DNA from: Undibacterium sp.
GTDB taxonomy: Bacteria > Pseudomonadota > Gammaproteobacteria > Burkholderiales > Burkholderiaceae_D
Length of the DNA stretch: 64,000 bases
Assembly: GCA_030645915.1 (NCBI GenBank)
Contig: JAUSNO010000030.1
Coordinates: 1 to 64,000, forward strand
Reading direction: 5' to 3'
Below are positions 59,087 to 64,000 of this stretch, piece after piece. The notes beneath the pieces were generated by a model. That model did no database searches. It saw only the letters and a program-made list of their open reading frames with translations, and was not told the origin of the DNA. A program made the translations under genes and the position numbers. How positions within the stretch are numbered: the stretch's first letter is position 1; each line of letters opens with the position of its first letter.

Positions 59087-59983
59087 CTATTCCTTTAGAT
59101 ATTGACGGATCAAGGCATTGATTCTATCTGGCTGCTCGTGAATTATCCAATGCGAACCTTCTTCGATTCGCTCAATGTGCAGATCCGCGATGAATTCGTC
59201 TAGCCCATCAAGCAAGGTCTTGGGCAAGGCTTTATCGTTCTCGCCCCAGATAACGCGCGTAGGCACCCTGACTTTGAAATCGTCTGGATTGAAACTCAAT
59301 TTTGATGCGCCTTTATCATTTGACGTGGGCGGATGCAGAGGTGAAGCTCGATAGTAATTGACGCCGCCAGTCAGGCCATGCTGCCAGCATTCATGGTATC
59401 TGGCACGGGTCGCCTCATCAAACCAGCTTGCTGCAGGCTGCCCCATACCTGTGAAAAACCCTTCAAGCAGGGCGAAATCGTCTTTAGCCAGAGCGGCTTC
59501 CGAACCTTCATTACGCAACCAGTTCATGTATTCGCTGGAGGATTGTTGCGACTGGTCTTGCGCCAGCGCCCGCATGAAAAGATACGGGTGCGGCGAGTTG
59601 ATGATGATGAGTTTCTCTACCAGCGCAGGCAAGGCAATCGCCAGATTCCAGCAGATGGCACCGCCCCAATCGTGCGCGACGATGACCGTTTTTTCATATC
59701 CCAGATGGGCAATCAATAAGCGCAGATCATCGACGATATGTTTGGCTTTATAGGCCGAGACATCGGCGGGCATGTCGGATAAATTGAAGCCGCGCAAGTC
59801 AGGCGCCACGGCGAAATAGTCATCGCCAAATTCGGGTAGCTGCGCCGACCATTCGTACCAGAATTCGGGGAATCCATGCACGAATATAATGAGTGGATTC
59901 TGTTTTTTACCCGCGCTGGCATAATGCAAACGGGTACCGTTAGACAGAGATGCAAATTGGCCTGAGTGAATTGCTGCAGTCAT
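59087..59983 (-). CDS. Alpha/beta hydrolase, epoxide-hydrolase-like
   Basis: 298 residues. HGFPEFWYEW (oxyanion region), VAHDWGGAICW with Asp as nucleophile (as in epoxide hydrolases and haloalkane dehalogenases), a cap domain with YYRASPLHPP, WGENDKALP (acid) and GSHWIIHEQP (His). The Asp nucleophile separates it from serine esterases. The substrate is unknown. It starts a tightly packed trio with the thioesterase and GNAT genes. Confidence 0.88.
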   Translation of the reverse strand: MTAAIHSGQFASLSNGTRLHYASAGKKQNPLIIFVHGFPEFWYEWSAQLPEFGDDYFAVAPDLRGFNLSDMPADVSAYKAKHIVDDLRLLIAHLGYEKTVIVAHDWGGAICWNLAIALPALVEKLIIINSPHPYLFMRALAQDQSQQSSSEYMNWLRNEGSEAALAKDDFALLEGFFTGMGQPAASWFDEATRARYHECWQHGLTGGVNYYRASPLHPPTSNDKGASKLSFNPDDFKVRVPTRVIWGENDKALPKTLLDGLDEFIADLHIERIEEGSHWIIHEQPDRINALIRQYLKE

Positions 59984-60078
59984 TTATCATCTCTCGCAGA
60001 TGAAGGTTAATGAACATACTCCCCCTTTTTTTTCAATAAAAATGCTAATCACGCAATGTTGACGGGCGTTCTTATAAA

Positions 60079-60095
60079 ATACTCAGTGAGAGTAT
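60079..60095. promoter_or_regulatory. Short palindromic operator candidate
   Basis: ATACTC-AGTGA-GAGTAT (60079-60095) is a perfect inverted repeat, 96 bp upstream of the hydrolase ATG. On the minus strand it precedes a TATAAG box. It could be a regulator site for the downstream trio. Confidence 0.35.
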
Positions 60096-60117
60096 GGAAT
60101 ATTGCCTTATATTTGAA

Positions 60118-61020
60118 TTAGACCGCTTTCATCTTTGCCCGCAACATGTCGCGTATGTGCGGCGCAGCTTTGTACGGATCGCTAGGATTGCGCAGCGCAA
60201 GAATGTCTTCCATACGCTCTTGTACGTTACCCAAGGCGGCCGGATGCGAGAAGATATAGAACTGTTCATCGCGGATGGCGTTGAAAGTATTTTCTGCCAC
60301 CTCTGCGGCGCTCACTTTGCCCGACGACACCGCCTTATCCGACATCGCTTGTGATGCTCTTTGGCTCGCGGTGACTGCGCCCATCGGCACATCCGATGGA
60401 CGATTGCGATGCGACTGGCTAATCCCGGTCGGTACAAAATACGGGCACAATACCGATGCGCCTATCGGCGCTTCAGCCAACTGAAGATCCTGGTACAAGG
60501 TCTCGGACAAAGAAACGACTGCATGTTTAGAGACGTTGTAGACACCCATGGTCGGCGCATTGAGCATGCCGGCCATCGACGCGGTATTGACGATATGCCC
60601 TTCATATTCAGGATCTTTTTTGGCGCACTCCAGCATCAGGTTGGTAAAGATGCGCACACCGTGGATGACACCCCACAAATTGACGCCCAAGACCCATTCC
60701 CAATCGGCCTGGGTATTTTCCCAAATCAAACCGCCGGAACCTACACCCGCATTATTGAACACCAGATGCACCGCGCCAAAACGCGCCATCGTTGCGTCCG
60801 CCAAGGCTTGCACTTCGTCGGCATGGCGCACATCGCAGCGCATGGCCAGCACTTGCGCGCCCTGCTCTTCCAATTCTGCCTTGACCTTGTCGAGCGCATC
60901 TTGCTGCACGTCGGCCAGCACCAGTTTCATGCCTAGTCTGGCGCCGATCAGTGCAAATTCACGTCCAAAACCGCTGCCACCACCGGTAATGACGGCGACT
61001 CTATCTTTAAAAATTTTCAT
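60118..61020 (-). CDS. Short-chain dehydrogenase/reductase
   Basis: 300 residues with TGGGSGFGREFA, NNAGVGSGG, Ser in NTASMAGM and YNVSKHA (YxxxK). It is longer than most SDRs, with a C-terminal extension. It is probably NADP(H)-linked; the substrate is unknown. It ends the group of genes from 63999 to 60118. Confidence 0.92.
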   Translation of the reverse strand: MKIFKDRVAVITGGGSGFGREFALIGARLGMKLVLADVQQDALDKVKAELEEQGAQVLAMRCDVRHADEVQALADATMARFGAVHLVFNNAGVGSGGLIWENTQADWEWVLGVNLWGVIHGVRIFTNLMLECAKKDPEYEGHIVNTASMAGMLNAPTMGVYNVSKHAVVSLSETLYQDLQLAEAPIGASVLCPYFVPTGISQSHRNRPSDVPMGAVTASQRASQAMSDKAVSSGKVSAAEVAENTFNAIRDEQFYIFSHPAALGNVQERMEDILALRNPSDPYKAAPHIRDMLRAKMKAV

Positions 61021-61040
61021 TGTTGTCTCCTAAAATTATT

Positions 61041-61979
61041 TTAATCTGCACGTTTCATTTGATAGCCGATCCGCGGAAAATGCACGACCACCGTGCCGGC
61101 GCGTTCGTCGGTGCGACGTAGCGCCAAGGCATTGCCTGAACAGATAACAAGCTCGCCCACCACCGCATCCATCGCATAATCGCTAGGCATGATGGCGACG
61201 CGATCACCGAGTGCAATGTCATGCGTATCGACAAATGCGAGATCATCCGCGCTGCAGGCAACTGAGGTCGATGCAATTTGTATCGCATCGCCACTCCGCA
61301 TTTTTTCAAACTGGCCATGGCCAATGGCGGCGACCTTATCCATCCACGCCAGCAATTTAGGATGGGCATCCAGGATCCCGGCTACCGCAGGCACCCGCCG
61401 AATGAACCAGAGCGAGTGATAGACAGAAAAATCAGCGATGCTCGCTTCACTACCCAGCAACCATGCCTGATTAGTGTCATTGGCCAACATGGCATCAAGA
61501 CGGCGCAGATACTCCGTAAGCTGGCCGGTTGCCTCCGATAGCGTCATGCGTGGCGCATTGGCGCGCATGGCGGCACGATCGGAGCCGAAGGCTTTCATTT
61601 GTTCCGGCGTGAGGTTTCCCAAAATACCGGCCATGGCGGCAGGCTGAAAAGTGTAGGCAATGACAGTCCAGAACAGGGTCGTATCCGCCCATTGCGCCAC
61701 TATTTTCGCGACACCGGAGATAGAAGCAGGATACAGCGACGGCGTCGGTGCGATGCGTTCCAGCACGTCAGCGATCAAGGCGGTATCGCAATAGATATCC
61801 GCACCAATTTGCAGGATAGGCGTGCGGCGATATCCGCCCGTCAGCGCCACCACATCTGGCTTGGGCATGATGGATGGAATCATCACGGACTTCCAGCTCA
61901 AGTTCTTATAACCCAGGATCAGGCGTATTTTTTCTGAAAATGGGGAAACCGGATAATGATGAAAAATGATGTCCTGCAT
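61041..61979 (-). CDS. Glutathione S-transferase family protein
   Basis: 312 residues, longer than usual. It has an N-terminal thioredoxin-like fold (HYPVSPFSEKIRLILGYKNL, then TPILQIGADIYCDTALIADVLE) and a helical C-terminal domain with IADFSVYHSLWFI. The last ~90 residues form an extra beta-rich domain. It may act on an electrophilic lipid or aldehyde (inference). It is closely spaced with its neighbours. Confidence 0.85.
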   Translation of the reverse strand: MQDIIFHHYPVSPFSEKIRLILGYKNLSWKSVMIPSIMPKPDVVALTGGYRRTPILQIGADIYCDTALIADVLERIAPTPSLYPASISGVAKIVAQWADTTLFWTVIAYTFQPAAMAGILGNLTPEQMKAFGSDRAAMRANAPRMTLSEATGQLTEYLRRLDAMLANDTNQAWLLGSEASIADFSVYHSLWFIRRVPAVAGILDAHPKLLAWMDKVAAIGHGQFEKMRSGDAIQIASTSVACSADDLAFVDTHDIALGDRVAIMPSDYAMDAVVGELVICSGNALALRRTDERAGTVVVHFPRIGYQMKRAD

Positions 61980-61988
61980 AAATCCCCC

Positions 61989-62987
61989 CTAGTTCAGCTT
62001 CACAAGCTGCTTGCCAAAATTCTTGCCTTTGAGCAGGCCCAAAAATGCCTCTGGCGCAGCTGCCAGATTGGGCGCGACAGATTCACGGAACTTCAATTTC
62101 CCGGTCGCGACCAGCATGCCCAGTTCTTTCAGGCCTTCTGGCCACAGATCGATATGTTCGGAGACGATAAAACCACGCATCGTCAGGCGCATGGTCAACA
62201 AGACGCGGGTGTTTTTGATCGGCAATGGCTCGCCATCGTAACCGGCGATCATGCCGCACAAGGCAATGCGCCCGAACGGGTTCATGCGCGCCAGACTGGC
62301 ATCGAATATCTCGCCACCGACGTTTTCAAAAACCGCATCGATGCCGTCAGGTGTAGCGGCGGCCAAGTCAGCTTGCAAATTGCCGGCCTTGTAATCCACG
62401 CAGGCATCAAAACCAAGTTCATTGACGACATACGCGCATTTTTCTGCACCACCTGCGATACCCACCGCACGGCAGCCGCGCAATTTGGCCAATTGCCCGA
62501 CCACGCTACCGACCGCGCCGCTGGCGGCAGACACGACGATGGTTTCGCCAGCTTTGGGTTGCATGATCTGCGTCAGGCCGTACCATGCCGTCATGCCGGG
62601 CATGCCGACCGAACCTAAGTAAGCCGACAACGGGATATGCGTGGTATCTACCTTGCGTAACATCATACCGTCAGACACGCCCATCTCTGCCCAGCCCAGC
62701 ATGCCGACGACCTTGTCGCCGACGGCAAATTTGGGATTTTTGGTCGCGACGACTTCACCTACGGTGCCGCCTATCATGGTCTCGCCTATCGCTTGCGGCG
62801 CTGCATAGCTCTTGGCATCCTCCATGCGCATGCGCATGTAAGGGTCGAGTGACAAATAGTGATTGCGAATCAGGACTTCGCCGTCTTTTAGTTCAGGGAC
62901 TGGCGCGGTTTCGAGGCGAAAATTATCGGCAGTAACTTCGCCTTTTGGACGAGATGCCAGAACGATGCGTTGGTAAGTGTTGGTCAT
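61989..62987 (-). CDS. NADP-dependent MDR-family oxidoreductase (CurA-like)
   Basis: 332 residues from the ATG at 62987, which has AAGGAA upstream; an in-frame start eight codons earlier lacks it. GMPGMTAWYGL and SAASGAVGSVVGQLAKLRGCRAVGIAGG are the nucleotide-binding motif of zinc-independent MDR reductases, which reduce alkenals and enones. The neighbour GST and SDR genes support a detoxification or acyl-metabolism role. Confidence 0.9.
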   Translation of the reverse strand: MTNTYQRIVLASRPKGEVTADNFRLETAPVPELKDGEVLIRNHYLSLDPYMRMRMEDAKSYAAPQAIGETMIGGTVGEVVATKNPKFAVGDKVVGMLGWAEMGVSDGMMLRKVDTTHIPLSAYLGSVGMPGMTAWYGLTQIMQPKAGETIVVSAASGAVGSVVGQLAKLRGCRAVGIAGGAEKCAYVVNELGFDACVDYKAGNLQADLAAATPDGIDAVFENVGGEIFDASLARMNPFGRIALCGMIAGYDGEPLPIKNTRVLLTMRLTMRGFIVSEHIDLWPEGLKELGMLVATGKLKFRESVAPNLAAAPEAFLGLLKGKNFGKQLVKLN

Positions 62988-63029
62988 TTTATTTTCCTTA
63001 AATTTGGTCACTGCCTGCTGAAAGTCTAA

Positions 63030-63491
63030 TCAATCACTGCCACATAATTTCTTCATGTTATCGCCCGATTTCAGGCGACGTAAATATTTGAATGTGCCCA
63101 TCGCCTTGGCCACCAATCTATCGCCATTCCAGATTTCACCTTCACAAAAACACATGGTGGTGGATTGGTGAAACGCCTTGCCGCGCGCTTCTATGCGGCC
63201 GCCGGCAATACCGCCCGGTTGCAAGAAACTGGTCTTCATCTCTACCGTAACCACGCCTTTTAATTCTTCACTCAGAGAGCGCCCTGCCATTGCCATCACC
63301 ACATCGAGCATGGTCATGAGCACGCCACCATGCGTGATCTGCCAGCTATTCATGTGCCTGTCAGTGAGATCCAATGCCAGCGTGGCCTGGCCATCTTTCA
63401 TCTCTAAAAATTCCACGCCCAGGTCATGCAGAAACGGATTGAGCGCCTGAGTTGGCTGAGGTATAGGCATCATTTCTGAGATAGTCATCAT
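63030..63491 (-). CDS. PaaI-family hotdog thioesterase
   Basis: 153 residues; two adjacent ATGs (63491, 63488) follow AGGA. The hotdog fold is seen in DRHMNSWQITHGGVLMTMLDVVMAMAG, with HGG motif, and in VTVEMKTSFLQPG. It hydrolyses acyl- or aryl-CoA. It follows the last SDR gene by 13 bp. Confidence 0.88.
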   Translation of the reverse strand: MMTISEMMPIPQPTQALNPFLHDLGVEFLEMKDGQATLALDLTDRHMNSWQITHGGVLMTMLDVVMAMAGRSLSEELKGVVTVEMKTSFLQPGGIAGGRIEARGKAFHQSTTMCFCEGEIWNGDRLVAKAMGTFKYLRRLKSGDNMKKLCGSD

Positions 63492-63504
63492 TTATCCTTG
63501 TGAA

Positions 63505-63999
63505 TCAAACAGCAGAAACACCGCCATCCACCGCCAGAGTTTGGCCGGTAATGTGCTTGCCCGCATCCGAGGCGAACAACATCGTGACACCCTTCAAATC
63601 TTCATCATCGCCGATGCGTTGCAAAGGCGATTCTTTGGACAAGCGCTCTTCGCCCAGATGTTCCAAAATGCCTTTAGTCATTTTGGATGGGAAGAAACCC
63701 GGCGCAATCGCATTGACGGTAATACCATGCTCGCCCCACTCGCCCGCCAAGGTGCGCGTGAAATTGATGACCGCCGCTTTGGAGGTGTTGTAGGCAATGG
63801 TTTTCATGGTGCCAGGTGCATTGCCGGCCAAACCAGCAATGGAAGCAATGTTGATAATGCGGCCGGATTTGCGCGGTATCATCGAGCGCTTGCCCACCGC
63901 TTGCGACATCAGAAATATACTGCGGATATTCAGGTTCATGACCTTATCCCAGGCATCGATAGGATGATCTTCCGCCGGTGCGCCCCAGGTCGCGCCGGC
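63505..63999 (-). CDS. SDR-family reductase, N-terminus outside window
   Basis: The last 164 codons are present and the frame is open to the window end, so the first ~85 residues are missing. It includes NLNIRSIF, Ser in NIASIAG, YNTSKAA (YxxxK), VNAIAPGFF and GQTLAVDGG. It is probably a 3-oxoacyl-type reductase. It heads the visible part of the minus-strand run. Confidence 0.92.
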   Translation of the reverse strand, partial: AGATWGAPAEDHPIDAWDKVMNLNIRSIFLMSQAVGKRSMIPRKSGRIINIASIAGLAGNAPGTMKTIAYNTSKAAVINFTRTLAGEWGEHGITVNAIAPGFFPSKMTKGILEHLGEERLSKESPLQRIGDDEDLKGVTMLFASDAGKHITGQTLAVDGGVSAV

Positions 64000-64000
64000 A

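Noticed and set aside
1-64000. rRNA, tRNA or prophage content
   Set aside because: None seen by eye in the intergenic regions; the coding content is chromosomal.

Overview
The window looks like a chromosome segment of a betaproteobacterium, most likely Burkholderiales/Oxalobacteraceae (Undibacterium- or Herminiimonas-like). This is inferred from a single lolC/E-type permease next to lolD, an RpfE-type gene before recJ, prfB followed by lysS, moderate G+C and many c-di-GMP proteins. No rRNA, tRNA, phage or CRISPR array was found. No database search was possible, so family names come from recognised motifs.

Layout. 1-10 kb: the end of an EAL protein, a secreted PHP-type metallohydrolase with Ig-like repeats behind a possible operator, then a two-gene unit of a periplasmic binding protein and a 1633-residue PAS/GAF/GGDEF/EAL sensor. 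10-18 kb: LysR with a divergent SDR, a chalcone-isomerase-like protein with an outer-membrane channel-like protein, a LysE exporter, and TetR divergent from aidB. 18-29 kb (minus strand): an envelope block of an LplT/PlsC fusion, a giant alpha-2-macroglobulin and PBP1C, interrupted by an A+T-rich DUF2971 gene. 29-37 kb: a PilJ-like secreted protein and a PstS-like protein, followed by an arsenic operon (arsR, LMW-type arsC, MIP channel, glutaredoxin-type arsC, arsH, arsD, arsA) with a clear promoter/operator but no ArsB or Acr3 pump. 37-53 kb: core genes (lolD, lolC/E, rpfE-type, recJ, HtrA-like protease, ygiQ, a small zinc-binding-type protein, prfB with its programmed frameshift, lysS, an ABC exporter, an FAD oxidoreductase). 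53-56 kb: a CBS-pair protein, metY and an alpha/beta hydrolase. 56-64 kb: a ten-gene minus-strand run with DHH phosphoesterase and APS kinase, then acyl/aldehyde-type metabolism genes (thioesterases, hydrolase, SDRs, GST, MDR reductase). The last SDR is cut by the window end.

The most unusual signals are not genes. Six intergenic hairpins (near 10.2, 15.4, 17.9, 20.3, 36.9 and 56.4 kb) share the arm plan ACGCA-N6-ATGCG, and their N6 cores change between copies while both arms stay paired. Separately, a 172-bp foldback element at 42.7-42.9 kb is flanked by a 5-bp direct repeat (TTAAT) and sits against the recJ terminator, as expected for a MITE-like insertion.
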